Shown here: piece by piece, positions 8,981 to 18,519 of the stretch
Numbering within the stretch: the first letter of the stretch is position 1
Layout: every line of letters begins with the position of its first letter
DNA from: an uncultured Collinsella sp.
Lineage (GTDB): Bacteria > Actinomycetota > Coriobacteriia > Coriobacteriales > Coriobacteriaceae
DNA: 64,000 nucleotides
Direction: 5' to 3'
NCBI GenBank assembly: GCA_900545665.1
Contig: UQZU01000004.1
Location: forward strand, 1-64,000
The notes under the pieces: model-generated
What the model was told of the DNA's origin: nothing
Database searches by the model: none
What the model saw: only the letters and a program-made list of their open reading frames with translations
Position numbers and translations under genes: made by a program

Positions 8981-9922
8981 TTAAGCCTTCAGGCTCAGGC
9001 CCATGGACTCAAGCTTGTCCTTCACTTCCTCGATCGACTTAACACCGAAGTTACGGATGTTGAGCAGATCATTCTCCGAGAACTCAACGAGCTGACGGAC
9101 CGAGTGAATGCTGGCGCGCTTAAGGCAGTTGTAGGAACGGACGGAAAGGTCCAGATCCTCGATCTGCTTGTCCAGCTCGGCGTTGTCGTTGGTGACCTCG
9201 GGAGCGAAGATCGAAGCCTCCTCCTCGACCTCGGGGGTCTCGGCAAGGTTCATAAAGGCGGCCATATGCTGGTTGATGATATTGGCAGCCTGGACCACGG
9301 CGTCGCGCGGGGCGATGGAACCGTTGGTCTCGATCTCGAGGACAAGGCGGTCATAGTCGGTATGCTGGCCGACACGGCAAGCCTCAACGAGCTTGGCGCA
9401 ACGGGACACCGGCGAGTACAGCGAGTCGACGTGGATCACACCGATGGGATCGTTGTCACGCTTGTTAGCCTCGCCAGAAACATAGCCGCGGCCATAGCCG
9501 ATGCGCATGCTCATGGTGAGATGGCCACCCTCGGTGAGCGTAGCAATGTGCTGCTCGGGGTTGACCAGCTCAAACTCGGACGGAATAAAGAAGTCCGCAC
9601 CGGTGACCTCGCAGGGGCCGTCAACCGAGATGGTTGCGGTCGCCTCGTCGGTCGTGCCGAGAGCCCTGAAGACAAGACCCTTGACATTCAGGACGATGTC
9701 GGTGACATCCTCGACCATGTTAGGGATGGTCATGAACTCGTGCTGCGCACCATCGATCTGAATAGCCTCGACGGCGGCACCCTCGAGCGAGGACAGAAGA
9801 ACGCGACGAAGGGAGTTACCCAGCGTATCGCCGTAACCACGCTCGAGCGGCTCGACGGAGACACGAGCAGACGTCTCGTTGATCTCTTCGACCTGAACCT
9901 GAGGCCTAATGAATTCTGACAT
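8981..9922 (-). CDS. rpoA: RNA polymerase alpha subunit
   Basis: A 313-residue core subunit that nucleates polymerase assembly. The N-terminal dimerisation domain (GYGDTLGNSLRRVLLSSLEG) is joined by an acidic linker (EVEEEASIFAPE) to the C-terminal domain. That domain (LDLSVRSYNCLKRASI) binds UP elements and activators. GGAGG precedes the ATG at 9922. It lies in the usual alpha-operon order between rpsD and rplQ. Confidence 0.98.
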   Translation of the reverse strand: MSEFIRPQVQVEEINETSARVSVEPLERGYGDTLGNSLRRVLLSSLEGAAVEAIQIDGAQHEFMTIPNMVEDVTDIVLNVKGLVFRALGTTDEATATISVDGPCEVTGADFFIPSEFELVNPEQHIATLTEGGHLTMSMRIGYGRGYVSGEANKRDNDPIGVIHVDSLYSPVSRCAKLVEACRVGQHTDYDRLVLEIETNGSIAPRDAVVQAANIINQHMAAFMNLAETPEVEEEASIFAPEVTNDNAELDKQIEDLDLSVRSYNCLKRASIHSVRQLVEFSENDLLNIRNFGVKSIEEVKDKLESMGLSLKA

Positions 9923-9954
9923 GTATTACCTCCAGCCTCAGCAGCCCGGATGGA

Positions 9955-10551
9955 CTACTTAGAGTAGAGCTCGACGATGAGCTGCTCGTTGATATCACCG
10001 CTGATCTGCTCACGCGTCGGCAGAGCGAGCACGTTACCAGACAGCTTCTCGATATCGACCTCGAGCCAGCCAGGGACCTCAAAGCGCTCGGAGGAAATCA
10101 GGGCCTCCTTGATGGGGAGGAGGTCACGGAACTTCTCGCCGACAGCGACGACGTCGCCGGCCTTGACGCGGTAGGACGGGATGTCCACGCGCTTGCCGTT
10201 CACGGTGAAGTGACCGTGACGGACGGACTGACGAGCCTCTTTGCGGGTGCGGGCGAAGCCAAGACGGAAGACGACGTTGTCGAGGCGAGACTCAAGAATG
10301 ATCATGAGGTTCTCACCGGTGACGCCGTTCATCTTACGGGCCTTGTTGAAGTAGCCGTGGAACTGCTTCTCCAGAACGCCATAGATGAACTTGACCTTCT
10401 GCTTCTCGCGCAGCTGCATGCCGTACTCAGATTCCTTGCGACGGCGCTTGGGCTGACGGATAGATTCCTTCTTGCTGCTGTAACCGAGCTCAGCGGGATC
10501 GATCCCGAGCTGACGGCAGCGCTTAAGAACAGGAGTCCTGTCGATTGCCAT
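9955..10551 (-). CDS. rpsD: 30S ribosomal protein S4
   Basis: A 198-residue primary 16S rRNA-binding protein. The S4 domain is visible at RLDNVVFRLGFARTRKEARQ and VRHGHFTVNGKRV. The N-terminus lacks the zinc-binding cysteines found in some S4 proteins. In many bacteria S4 represses this operon by binding its mRNA; whether that holds here cannot be read from the sequence. It lies 19 bases after rpsK. Confidence 0.98.
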   Translation of the reverse strand: MAIDRTPVLKRCRQLGIDPAELGYSSKKESIRQPKRRRKESEYGMQLREKQKVKFIYGVLEKQFHGYFNKARKMNGVTGENLMIILESRLDNVVFRLGFARTRKEARQSVRHGHFTVNGKRVDIPSYRVKAGDVVAVGEKFRDLLPIKEALISSERFEVPGWLEVDIEKLSGNVLALPTREQISGDINEQLIVELYSK

Positions 10552-10570
10552 ATTGATACGATCCTTTCAG

Positions 10571-10975
10571 TTACACGCGGCGACGCTTCTTGGGGCGGCA
10601 GCCGTTGTGCGGAATGGGGGTCTTGTCCTGGATGCTCGAGACCTCGAGGCCAGCAGCCTGGAGGGAGCGGATGGCGGTCTCACGACCGGAGCCGGGGCCC
10701 TTGACGAAGACGGAAACCTTCTTCATACCGTGCTCCATGGCCTGCTTGGCAGCAGCCTCGGCAGCCATCTGGGCAGCGAACGGCGTGGACTTACGGGAGC
10801 CCTTGAAGCCCACCTGGCCAGCCGACTTCCAGGAAATGACGTTGCCCTGGGGATCGGTGATCGAAACGATCGTGTTGTTGAACGTAGAACGAATGTGAGC
10901 CTGGCCCACGGAAATGTTCTTACGGTCCGCGCGCTTCAGACGGGCAGCGCGAACGTTCTTCTTAGCAGTAGCCAT
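10571..10975 (-). CDS. rpsK: 30S ribosomal protein S11
   Basis: A 134-residue protein of the 30S platform. [20 protein letters not shown] and [18 protein letters not shown] are family signatures, and the basic tail [11 protein letters not shown] is intact. It sits 14 bases after rpsM and is evidently co-transcribed with it. Confidence 0.98.
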   Translation of the reverse strand: MATAKKNVRAARLKRADRKNISVGQAHIRSTFNNTIVSITDPQGNVISWKSAGQVGFKGSRKSTPFAAQMAAEAAAKQAMEHGMKKVSVFVKGPGSGRETAIRSLQAAGLEVSSIQDKTPIPHNGCRPKKRRRV

Positions 10976-10989
10976 CTATCTAGCGCTCC

Positions 10990-11364
10990 TTATTTCTTCT
11001 TCTTAGCACCGATCTGACGCTTCGGGCCCTTGCGGGTACGAGCGTTAGTGTGGGTGCGCTGGCCGCGGACCGGGAGGCCCTTGCGGTGACGAAGGCCGCG
11101 GTTGCAGCCGATGTCCATAAGGCGCTTGACGTTCTGGTTGCGCTCACGGCGGAGGTCGCCCTCAACCATGATCTGGTTCTTATCGATATAATCGCGGATG
11201 GCGTTAACCTCATCCTCGGTGAGGTCCTTAACGCGCGTATCCACGTTAACGTTGCACTCGACGCAAATCTTCGTCGCAGTGGTGCGGCCGATGCCGTAAA
11301 TGTAGGTCAGACCGATCTCAACGCGCTTCTCACGCGGGAGGTCGACACCATTAATACGGGCCAA
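10990..11364 (-). CDS. rpsM: 30S ribosomal protein S13
   Basis: A 124-residue protein of the 30S head that contacts the 50S subunit and P-site t[23 protein letters not shown] at the start and [19 protein letters not shown] near the end are diagnostic. It is 14 bases after rpmJ and keeps the standard order rpmJ-rpsM-rpsK-rpsD-rpoA-rplQ. Confidence 0.98.
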   Translation of the reverse strand: MARINGVDLPREKRVEIGLTYIYGIGRTTATKICVECNVNVDTRVKDLTEDEVNAIRDYIDKNQIMVEGDLRRERNQNVKRLMDIGCNRGLRHRKGLPVRGQRTHTNARTRKGPKRQIGAKKKK

Positions 11365-11378
11365 CGTAGTCTCCTCTC

Positions 11379-11492
11379 TTAACCCTGACGCTGCTTATGA
11401 CGGGGGTTCTCGCAAATGACGAGGACCTTGCCATGGCGCCTAATGATTTTGCACTTATCGCACATCTTCTTGACCGAAGGACGTACCTTCAT
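11379..11492 (-). CDS. rpmJ: 50S ribosomal protein L36
   Basis: A 37-residue protein, too short for ordinary ORF calling. It begins [20 protein letters not shown] and keeps the zinc ligands (CDKC, then C27 and H32), so it is the zinc-binding form. A GAAAGGAAG ribosome site precedes the ATG at 11492. About 150 bases separate it from infA, a gap that could hold an internal promoter for the alpha operon, though no convincing one was seen. Confidence 0.97.
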   Translation of the reverse strand: MKVRPSVKKMCDKCKIIRRHGKVLVICENPRHKQRQG

Positions 11493-11642
11493 CGTTCTTC
11501 CTTTCGGTAGCGCTCAAACTACTTCCCTACTATCTACTCGCCCAGCCGCAGGCGTTTAAAACTATGGCTGGTCTTCACACACAATCCGACCGTAGGTTGA
11601 GCTAAGCCTGCAGTCGGAAATGGAGTGCGTGTATGCGTGCCG

Positions 11643-11867
11643 CTATTTGTAGCGATAGGTGATGCGGCCGCGGGTCAGGTCGTACGGGGAAAGCTCCACG
11701 ACAACCCTGTCACCGGGGAGAATACGGATGTAATTCATTCGGATCTTGCCAGAAATGTTGCACAGAACCGAATGACCGTTCTCGAGCTCGACCTTAAACA
11801 TGGCGTTGGGCAACGGTTCCTTTACCGTACCCTCGAGCTCAATTGCGTCTTCCTTCTTCACAAGCAA
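11643..11867 (-). CDS. infA: Translation initiation factor IF-1
   Basis: A 72-74-residue OB-fold factor that occupies the ribosomal A site during initiation. [20 protein letters not shown] and [18 protein letters not shown] are diagnostic. The start is uncertain. TTG at 11867 gives 74 residues, and GTG at 11861 gives 72, the usual length; an AGAAAG ribosome site fits the GTG at least as well. No ATG is in frame. It follows map after about 100 bases. Confidence 0.95.
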   Translation of the reverse strand: MLVKKEDAIELEGTVKEPLPNAMFKVELENGHSVLCNISGKIRMNYIRILPGDRVVVELSPYDLTRGRITYRYK

Positions 11868-11965
11868 TCATCTTTCTCTAGAAAACGACAGCGATTGAGT
11901 ATTCTACAACACGTATGCACGCATCGTAATAACTTCGTAATGGCTCCACAACTAAGTGGAACTTG

Positions 11966-12754
11966 TTACATTTCTCCGCCTTGGAGGGAGCACCAAGCAC
12001 CTTGGGCATCCGTGGTGAGAATCACCGGACCATCATTGGTAATGGCGACGGTGTTCTCGTAGTGCGCGGCGGGCAGGTGATCGTTGGTCGTAACAATCCA
12101 ACCGTCGGAGCCCGTGCTCACATGGTTGGAACCCATCGTAACCATCGGCTCGATGGCAATGACCATGCCGGCCTGGAGGCGAACGCCCCTCCCCTTCTTT
12201 CCATAGTTAGGAACGTTGGGGTCCTCGTGCATCACACGGCCGATACCATGCCCCACATAATCGCGAAGCACGCCGTAACCGTGAGACTCGGCGAGGGACT
12301 GAACGGCATAGCCGACGTCCCCGATATGGTTACCGGGAACAGCCTGCTCGATGGCAGCCTTTAGGCAATCTCGCGTAACCTCGCACAGGGCCTTGGCCTC
12401 GGGCGTGGGGGTGCCGACGAAAAACGTCCAGGCGTTATCGCCAACCCAACCGTCGACAACGGCTCCCGTATCGATGGAGATGATATCGCCATCGCGCAGG
12501 ATCATGTCGGGGTTGGGAATACCGTGGACCACGGCATCGTTGATCGATGCGCAAATGGTCCCCGGGAACCCGCCGTAACCCTTAAAGGCCGGGGTGCCGC
12601 CATGCATGCGGATAATCTGCTCCGCGAGCTGATCGAGCTCAAAGGTGGAAACGCCGGGGCGCACCATGGCTCCAACGTGGCGGAGCGCCATCTTAGATAG
12701 CGCTCCTGCCTTCTTCATCTGCTCGATTTGCGTTGCAGACTTAATCTTGATCAT
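11966..12754 (-). CDS. map: Methionine aminopeptidase, type I
   Basis: It removes the initiator methionine from new proteins. The metal ligands are visible in order: the Asp pair in IDTGAVVDGWVGDNAWT, His in GHGIGRVMHEDP, Glu in IAIEPM and Glu in HYENTVAI. At 262 residues it is a normal type Ia enzyme. The ATG start overlaps the adk stop by 4 bases, indicating translational coupling. It has the usual secY-adk-map-infA order. Confidence 0.97.
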   Translation of the reverse strand: MIKIKSATQIEQMKKAGALSKMALRHVGAMVRPGVSTFELDQLAEQIIRMHGGTPAFKGYGGFPGTICASINDAVVHGIPNPDMILRDGDIISIDTGAVVDGWVGDNAWTFFVGTPTPEAKALCEVTRDCLKAAIEQAVPGNHIGDVGYAVQSLAESHGYGVLRDYVGHGIGRVMHEDPNVPNYGKKGRGVRLQAGMVIAIEPMVTMGSNHVSTGSDGWIVTTNDHLPAAHYENTVAITNDGPVILTTDAQGAWCSLQGGEM

Positions 12755-13377
12755 AGACCGAGAGCCTCTTTGACATCCCCGTACACGGTCTCGCGAGCCT
12801 GGTCACCGTTGACCGACTTGAGCAGACCCTGGCCACGATAGTAGTCGACGAGCGGGCTCGTGGACTTCTCGTAGACGTCGAGACGGTTCTTGATGGTCTC
12901 GGGCTTGTCGTCGTCGCGCTGATACATCTCGCCGCCACACTTGGGGCAGGTAGCATCGGCAGCGGTGCCGATGTAACCGCATGCGCGGCAGGTGCGACGC
13001 GAAGACAGACGATCGATAATGACCTCGGGAGCCACATCGACCAGAAGGGCGCAATCGATCTCGCGACCCATGGCGGAGAGCTCAGAATCGAGCGTCACAG
13101 CCTGGGCGGTGTTGCGCGGGAAGCCGTCGAGGATGAAGCCCTGCTGGGCGTCATCGGCGGCAAGGCGCTCCTTGACAAGGTCGATCACGAGCTGGTCGGG
13201 AACGAGCTCGCCAGCGTCCATGTACTTCTTAGCCTGAATACCAAGCTCGGTGCCACCCTTGACGGCAGCACGCAGCAGGTCGCCCGTGGAAATGTGGGCG
13301 ACGCCAAACTCGGCGACGAGCTCCTGTGCGACGGTGCCCTTACCGGCACCCGGAGCTCCGAGCAATACGAGGTTCAT
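12751..13377 (-). CDS. adk: Adenylate kinase
   Basis: It interconverts ATP + AMP and 2 ADP. The P-loop GAPGAGKG is near the N-terminus, and the DGFPRN motif lies before residue 90. The LID domain carries four cysteines (CRACGYIGTAADATCPKC), so this is the zinc-containing long form. The ATG at 13377 with AGGAGG 7 bases upstream is preferred to the TTG six bases earlier. It overlaps map by 4 bases and follows secY by 18. Confidence 0.97.
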   Translation of the reverse strand: MNLVLLGAPGAGKGTVAQELVAEFGVAHISTGDLLRAAVKGGTELGIQAKKYMDAGELVPDQLVIDLVKERLAADDAQQGFILDGFPRNTAQAVTLDSELSAMGREIDCALLVDVAPEVIIDRLSSRRTCRACGYIGTAADATCPKCGGEMYQRDDDKPETIKNRLDVYEKSTSPLVDYYRGQGLLKSVNGDQARETVYGDVKEALGL

Positions 13378-13395
13378 GAGCAATCCTCCTCTAGC

Positions 13396-14682
13396 CTATT
13401 TAAAGAATCCATCGTAATCATACATCTTGATCTGGCCTTCGAGCTTATCGACCGTGTCGAGCACGACGCCGACCATGATGAGGATGGACGTGCCGCCAAA
13501 TGCCTGGATCAGATGGTTACCCGTGAAGGAGAAGATGATCGAAGGCACGATGGCGATGAGCGCCAAAAAGACAGCGCTGGGAAGCGTAATCTTGTTGAGC
13601 GCGTTCTTGATGTAGGCCGCGGTAGCCCTACCCGGACGCACGCCCGGAATAAAGCCACCCTGCTTCTTAAGGTTGTCGGCCGTGTCATCGGGGTTGAACA
13701 CCATGGAGGTGTAGAAATACGCGAAGAACACGATGAGGACAACGTTAAGCACCCAGTTGAGCCAACCGGTCGAAAGCGCGGAGGCAACTGCCTGAATCCA
13801 GCCGATGCCGGGGAAGAACACGGCAATCTGAGCCGGGAAGTACAGCAGCGCCGAAGCGAAGATGATCGGCACGACACCCGCGGTGTTGACCTTGATGGGC
13901 AGGTAGGTGGTCTGGCCACCCATCATGCGACGGCCCACGACGCGCTTAGCGTAGGAGACCGGGATGCGGCGCTGGCCGCGCTCAAGGAAAACAATCAACG
14001 GGATAACCAGCAGGATGATGGCGCAGATGATCACCATGGTGATGATGCCACCGGCATTGCCCTCGGTGCTGGAGAAGATAGCCTGCGGCAGACCGGCCAT
14101 GATGTTCGCGAAGATGATCAGCGACATGCCATTGCCGATACCGCGCTGGGTGATGAGCTCACCAATCCACATGATCAGCATGGCGCCCGCAGTGAGCGTG
14201 CCGACGATCATGAGGTCGAAGATGATCTCGGGAGCGCCGGCGCCATTGAAGCTGATGCCGAAGCTCTTAAAGAGGAAGAGGTAACCAACGGAGTTGAGGA
14301 TTGCCAGAGCCAGGGTGAGGTAACGCGAATACTGCGTAATCTTGGTCTGACCGACCTCGCCCTCGCGGGCAAGCTCATGCAGGGAAGGCACGACGGCCTG
14401 GAGCATCTGGAGGATGATCGAGCTGGTGATGTAAGGCATGATGCCCAGCGAAAACACCGACACATAGCTCAACGCGCCGCCAGAGAAAAGATTCAGGAGG
14501 GCCATAGCACCTGCGGCGACCGAATTGTTATCGGTCGAGAAAAGGCCCAGCATCCCCTGGAAGGGAATGCCGGGCACAGGAACGTGCGCACCAATGCGGT
14601 ACACGACGAGCATAGCTATGGTAAAAAGAATCTTTTCGCGCAATTCTTTGATGCGGAAAGCATTCTTAAGACCATTTAGCAC
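13396..14682 (-). CDS. secY: Protein translocase subunit SecY
   Basis: The 428-residue channel of the Sec translocon, with about ten membrane helices. Recognisable segments include [30 protein letters not shown] and [20 protein letters not shown]. The start is GTG at 14682 and overlaps the end of rplO by 7 bases, a coupled arrangement. It is in the usual place between rplO and adk. Confidence 0.97.
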   Translation of the reverse strand: MLNGLKNAFRIKELREKILFTIAMLVVYRIGAHVPVPGIPFQGMLGLFSTDNNSVAAGAMALLNLFSGGALSYVSVFSLGIMPYITSSIILQMLQAVVPSLHELAREGEVGQTKITQYSRYLTLALAILNSVGYLFLFKSFGISFNGAGAPEIIFDLMIVGTLTAGAMLIMWIGELITQRGIGNGMSLIIFANIMAGLPQAIFSSTEGNAGGIITMVIICAIILLVIPLIVFLERGQRRIPVSYAKRVVGRRMMGGQTTYLPIKVNTAGVVPIIFASALLYFPAQIAVFFPGIGWIQAVASALSTGWLNWVLNVVLIVFFAYFYTSMVFNPDDTADNLKKQGGFIPGVRPGRATAAYIKNALNKITLPSAVFLALIAIVPSIIFSFTGNHLIQAFGGTSILIMVGVVLDTVDKLEGQIKMYDYDGFFK

Positions 14683-15125
14683 GGCAGCTCGACCTTTCCG
14701 CCGGCGGCCTCGATCTTGGCCTGCGCAGAAGCGCTGACCTTGTCGACCTTGACCGTGAACTTCTTGGTGAGCTCACCATTGCCGAGCACCTTGACGGGCT
14801 CGAACTCGCTCTTGGTGATGCGAGCGGCCTTAAGAGCGGCACCGTCGATCACAGCGCCGTCCTCGAACTTACGCTCGAGACGCTCAACGTTAACAGCGGT
14901 GTACTCGATACGACGGGGGTTACGGAAGCCCGGAAGCTTGGGCAGGCGCATAGCCAGCGGAGTCTGGCCACCCTCGAAGCCGGCACCCTTGGTGCCGCCA
15001 GAGCGGGAACCCTGGCCCTTCTGGCCGCGGCCAGAAGTGGTGCCGTGACCCGAAGAATTGCCACGGCCGACGCGCTTGCGGTTCTTGGTGGAACCGGGCG
15101 CGGGAGTAAGATCGTGAAGCTGCAT
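14676..15125 (-). CDS. rplO: 50S ribosomal protein L15
   Basis: A 149-residue protein of the large subunit. [20 protein letters not shown] and [13 protein letters not shown] are characteristic of the glycine-rich N-terminal extension that reaches into 23S rRNA. It is 3 bases after rpmD and overlaps secY. Confidence 0.98.
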   Translation of the reverse strand: MQLHDLTPAPGSTKNRKRVGRGNSSGHGTTSGRGQKGQGSRSGGTKGAGFEGGQTPLAMRLPKLPGFRNPRRIEYTAVNVERLERKFEDGAVIDGAALKAARITKSEFEPVKVLGNGELTKKFTVKVDKVSASAQAKIEAAGGKVELPC

Positions 15126-15128
15126 TTG

Positions 15129-15311
15129 CTACTCCTCTACAATCTCGACAAGGTGCTTGACCTTGAAGATCATGCCGCGGACGGACTCGTTGTCAGCAAT
15201 CTCGCGAACCTCGCGGATCCTGTGGAGACCGAGGGCACGGACAGTACGGACCTGGTCCTGCTTGCAACCGTTGGTGCTGCGGACCTGCTTGATCTTGATG
15301 GTGTCAGCCAT
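15129..15311 (-). CDS. rpmD: 50S ribosomal protein L30
   Basis: A 60-residue protein beginning MADTIKIKQVRSTNGCKQDQ, with the family motif ALGLHRIREVREIADNESVR. It sits between rpsE and rplO with gaps of 2 and 3 bases. Confidence 0.97.
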   Translation of the reverse strand: MADTIKIKQVRSTNGCKQDQVRTVRALGLHRIREVREIADNESVRGMIFKVKHLVEIVEE

Positions 15312-15313
15312 GC

Positions 15314-15838
15314 TTAGTTCTCCTTACCGACGAACATCTCGGAGACCGTCAGGCCACGGCGAGCCGCGACGTCCTCAGGGCTGGAGAGCTCCTTGAGGCC
15401 CTCGACGGCAGCCTTGATGATGTTGAGGCCGTTGTCGGTACCGAGGGACTTGGACAGGACGTTCTTGATGCCAGCAAGCTCAAAGAGGGGACGCACAGCG
15501 CCGCCGGCGATAACGCCGGTACCCTCGACAGCGGGCTTGATGATGATGCGGCCGGCACCAAAGTGGCCGAGAACCTCGTGCGGGATGGTGCCCTGCTCGG
15601 TCACCGGCACGTGGAACATGTTCTTCTTGGCATCGAGAGATGCCTTGGAGATGGCCATGGGCACCTCAGCGGACTTGCCCATGCCAACGCCGACGTTGCC
15701 CTTGCCGTCGCCAACGACGACGAGAGCGACGAGGCTCATGCGACGACCACCCTTGACGGTCTTCGACACGCGGTTGATGTAAACGACGCGCTCCTCGAAC
15801 TCGGAGGCCTCGCGCTGCTGCTTCTGATTACGAGCCAT
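15314..15838 (-). CDS. rpsE: 30S ribosomal protein S5
   Basis: A 174-residue protein important for decoding accuracy. The S5 double-stranded-RNA-binding fold is visible at [20 protein letters not shown] and [14 protein letters not shown], and the C-terminal domain at [19 protein letters not shown]. Spacing to rplR (14 bases) and rpmD (2 bases) indicates one transcript. Confidence 0.98.
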   Translation of the reverse strand: MARNQKQQREASEFEERVVYINRVSKTVKGGRRMSLVALVVVGDGKGNVGVGMGKSAEVPMAISKASLDAKKNMFHVPVTEQGTIPHEVLGHFGAGRIIIKPAVEGTGVIAGGAVRPLFELAGIKNVLSKSLGTDNGLNIIKAAVEGLKELSSPEDVAARRGLTVSEMFVGKEN

Positions 15839-15852
15839 GTGCTACATACCTC

Positions 15853-16221
15853 CTAGAACTCGAGACCGGCGGCACGAGCACCGTCGGCGAGGGCCTTGAC
15901 GCGGCCATGGTAGATACGGCCACCGCGATCGAAGGCGACCTTGGTGATGCCGGCCTCGATGGCGCGCTTGCCAACGAGCTGACCGACCTTCTCCGCAGCC
16001 TCCTTGTTCGAGGTGTGGGTGCCCTTGAACTCGGCCTCGAGGGTCGAGGCAGAGACGAGCGTCAGGCTGGAGCCCTTACTGTCGTCGATGATCTGGGCAT
16101 AGATGTTGGCGTTAGTACGGGTCACGCGAAGACGCGGACGCTCGGAGGTACCCGAGACCTTGCCGCGAACACGACGCTGACGACGCTTGAGGCCTTCCAG
16201 CTTCGCCTTATGCTTGTTCAT
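15853..16221 (-). CDS. rplR: 50S ribosomal protein L18
   Basis: A 122-residue 5S rRNA-binding protein. [20 protein letters not shown], then [15 protein letters not shown] and [20 protein letters not shown], are the family signatures. The spacing to rplF is 75 bases, longer than elsewhere in the block, and includes a short inverted sequence around CAGCACC/GGGTGCTG. Confidence 0.98.
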   Translation of the reverse strand: MNKHKAKLEGLKRRQRRVRGKVSGTSERPRLRVTRTNANIYAQIIDDSKGSSLTLVSASTLEAEFKGTHTSNKEAAEKVGQLVGKRAIEAGITKVAFDRGGRIYHGRVKALADGARAAGLEF

Positions 16222-16296
16222 ACGTAAACTCCTAAAAAGGTTGATCTTGCCAGCACCTGACGGGGTGCTGGTCTTATGCGAGTGAGTCGGTTACGA

Positions 16297-16833
16297 CTAC
16301 TTGGCGGCCTTACCCAGCTTGCGGCGGATGTGCTCGCCAACGTAGTGGATACCCTTGCCCTTGTAAGGCTCGGGAGGACGATGGCCGCGGATCTCAGCGG
16401 CGATCTGACCGACCTGCTGCTTGTTGATACCCTTGACGTTCACGTGGGTGTTGTCGGGAACCTCGAAGGTGATGCCCTCGGGAGCCTCGACGATCACGGG
16501 GTGCGAGAAGCCCAGGGAGAACTCGAGGTTCTTACCCTTCTGCTGCACGCGGTAACCGACGCCGGCGAGCTCGAGCTTCTTCTCGAAGCCCTCGGAAACG
16601 CCAACAACCATGTTGTGGATGAGGGCGCGGGTGAGGCCGTGGCGGGCACGGGTCTCACGCTCGTCGTCGGGACGGGAAACGGTGAGGACGTTGCCCTCGA
16701 CGTTGATAGCGAGCTTCTCAAAGACATCGAGCTCGAGCTGGCCCTTGGGGCCCTTGACGACAACGTTGTTGCCGTTGACTGCCACTTCGACTCCGGCGGG
16801 AATCTGGACAGGCTTATTACCGATACGAGACAC
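16297..16833 (-). CDS. rplF: 50S ribosomal protein L6
   Basis: A 178-residue protein with two similar halves. [17 protein letters not shown] and the C-terminal [19 protein letters not shown] are diagnostic. It lies between rpsH and rplR in standard order; AAGGAGA precedes the ATG at 16833. Confidence 0.98.
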   Translation of the reverse strand: MSRIGNKPVQIPAGVEVAVNGNNVVVKGPKGQLELDVFEKLAINVEGNVLTVSRPDDERETRARHGLTRALIHNMVVGVSEGFEKKLELAGVGYRVQQKGKNLEFSLGFSHPVIVEAPEGITFEVPDNTHVNVKGINKQQVGQIAAEIRGHRPPEPYKGKGIHYVGEHIRRKLGKAAK

Positions 16834-16866
16834 GGTGATCTCCTTTCCTTCTACCTACCGAGCGAA

Positions 16867-17265
16867 TTACCAGACGTAAGCGATGATCTCGCCGCCGACG
16901 TTGTGCTTGCGAGCATCGCGGTCGGTCATGACGCCATGGCTGGTGGAAATAATGGCGGTACCAAGGCCACCGCGGACGCGGGGCATGTCGGCAACGCCGG
17001 TGTACTTACGCAGGCCCGGCTTGGAAATGCGGCGGATGCCGTTGATGACCTTAGCCTTCTTGGGACCATACTTAAGCGTGATGTGCAGAGTCTTCTGGGG
17101 AACGGTGTCCTCGACATCGTAGCCCTCGATGTAGCCCTCCTCGTGCAGAACACGAGCGATCTCGACGAGCTTCTTGCTGCTCGGCATGGAGACCGTGGCC
17201 TTGTTCACAGAGTTAGCGTTACGGATGCGCGTAAGCATATCTGCGATCGGGTCTGTAAGGTTCAT
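16867..17265 (-). CDS. rpsH: 30S ribosomal protein S8
   Basis: A 132-residue 16S rRNA central-domain binder. It begins [18 protein letters not shown] and ends in the [19 protein letters not shown] motif. In E. coli, S8 represses the spc operon by binding mRNA near rplE; here the equivalent target would be upstream of rplE, where the operon is interrupted. About 120 bases separate it from rpsN. Confidence 0.98.
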   Translation of the reverse strand: MNLTDPIADMLTRIRNANSVNKATVSMPSSKKLVEIARVLHEEGYIEGYDVEDTVPQKTLHITLKYGPKKAKVINGIRRISKPGLRKYTGVADMPRVRGGLGTAIISTSHGVMTDRDARKHNVGGEIIAYVW

Positions 17266-17384
17266 ACAGATTCTCCTTCGTTCTTGATGAACACGTGCTC
17301 TTGGTTCTTCGCCGCCCTTAACGGCAAAGCCTTTTTAGCGCGTTTTCCCTGTTCCAAACTGATGCTTGAAACGCTGGTAGTGAC

Positions 17385-17570
17385 TTACCAGCTGGCCTTC
17401 TTAACGCCGGGAAGCTCGCCCTTGAGTGCAAGCTCGCGGAAGCAGACACGGCACAGGCCGAACTTGCGGTACACAGAGTGCGGACGGCCGCAGCGCTGGC
17501 AGCGCGTGTACTCACGAGTAGAGAACTTCTGCTTGCGATTGCACTTGACGATCATCGATGTCTTAGCCAC
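17385..17570 (-). CDS. rpsN: 30S ribosomal protein S14, zinc-binding (type Z)
   Basis: A 61-residue S14. It keeps both zinc CxxC pairs (CQRC and CRVC), which defines the short C+ form found in Gram-positives. The start is GTG at 17570 with GAGGAGG about 6 bases upstream. It sits between rplE and rpsH as expected. Confidence 0.97.
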   Translation of the reverse strand: MAKTSMIVKCNRKQKFSTREYTRCQRCGRPHSVYRKFGLCRVCFRELALKGELPGVKKASW

Positions 17571-17649
17571 TTATATCCTCCTCACATAGAGTATTGTTCG
17601 CCCCAAGCGCCGCCCCCTTGTGGGAACGGCGCTTATAGGGCAGGTGAAC

Positions 17650-18207
17650 CTATTTCTTGAACGGGAAACCGAAGGCGTCCAGAAGGGCCTTGGCCTCCTC
17701 ATCGGTGTTGGCGGTGGTCACGAAAGTGATGTCCATACCACGCTGGTGATCGACGGAGTCGAAGTCGATCTCGGGGAAGATGAGCTGCTCGGTGACGCCC
17801 ATGGAGAAGTTACCACGGCCGTCGAAGCTCTTGGCGGAGATGCCGCGGAAGTCGCGGATACGGGGGATCGCGACGGAGGTCAGACGATCGAAGAACTCCC
17901 ACATACGGTCGCCACGCAGGGTAACCTTGCAGCCGATCGGCATACCAGCGCGCAGGCGGAAGGTAGCGATGGACTTGCGGGCACGGGTGATCATCGGCTG
18001 CTGGCCGGTGATGGCGCGCAGGTCGCGCACGGCACCGTCGATGGCCTTGGAATCGGTAGCGGCCTCGCCGACACCCATGTTCACGACGATCTTCTCAAAC
18101 TTGGGGATCATCATGACGTTCTCGTACTGGAACTTGTCCTGAAGCTGCTGCTTGACCTCGTTGTTGTACTTGGTCTTCAGACGCGGCACATACTTCTCTT
18201 CTGCCAT
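17650..18207 (-). CDS. rplE: 50S ribosomal protein L5
   Basis: A 185-residue 5S rRNA-binding protein of the central protuberance. [34 protein letters not shown] and [20 protein letters not shown] are family signatures. The ATG at 18207 follows AGAAGGAG. In nearly all bacteria rplN and rplX lie directly upstream on the same strand; here no reading frame resembling rplX is seen and a palindromic repeat follows about 230 bases away. Either the operon is truly rearranged or two contigs were joined wrongly. Confidence 0.97.
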   Translation of the reverse strand: MAEEKYVPRLKTKYNNEVKQQLQDKFQYENVMMIPKFEKIVVNMGVGEAATDSKAIDGAVRDLRAITGQQPMITRARKSIATFRLRAGMPIGCKVTLRGDRMWEFFDRLTSVAIPRIRDFRGISAKSFDGRGNFSMGVTEQLIFPEIDFDSVDHQRGMDITFVTTANTDEEAKALLDAFGFPFKK

Positions 18208-18434
18208 TGTTCACTCCTTCTTGGGGTTTTAAGCACGGGGCGTGGCCACGATGGGTTGTCCTCGTGCCTCCTGGCTGCATCCGCGCCGCTCATGGCATTT
18301 TGCGGTTTGGACTCGACACAGCAGGAGCCGACAAAACAATCGGTACTATACGCGCATCGGGAGCGTATTTCCAGAAAAACCTCGTCTGCCTGCACAACTC
18401 CACAACTCCCCCGCACAAATGGGTCCCAAAAAGC
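18208..18434. other. Non-coding gap upstream of rplE; possible weak promoter
   Basis: All three minus-strand frames were read just upstream of rplE and none looks like the end of L24. The minus strand has a -10-like TATAGT at 18350-18345 but no good -35. If the break in the ribosomal operon is real, a promoter for rplE onward must lie here. Confidence 0.35.
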
Positions 18435-18501
18435 AGTTGCGGTGAAATAGGGACTGTTGGGCGGCCTAACAGGCTTAAACAATCCGTATTTCACCGCAAC
18501 T
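18435..18501. repeat. Imperfect palindromic repeat, family 1 copy 1
   Basis: Arms at 18435-18458 and 18478-18501 begin AGTTGCGGTGAAATA and differ from perfect complementarity at two positions of 24. The same sequence recurs at 21220-21288. It lies between rplE and xdhC, 18 bases beyond the xdhC stop, so it may also act as a terminator. Confidence 0.88.
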
Positions 18502-18519
18502 TAATTGGTGGGGATGCGA

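Noticed and set aside
18177..18494. Minus-strand frame upstream of rplE as a missing ribosomal protein L24
   Set aside because: The translation has no resemblance to L24 or any ribosomal protein and runs into the palindromic repeat.
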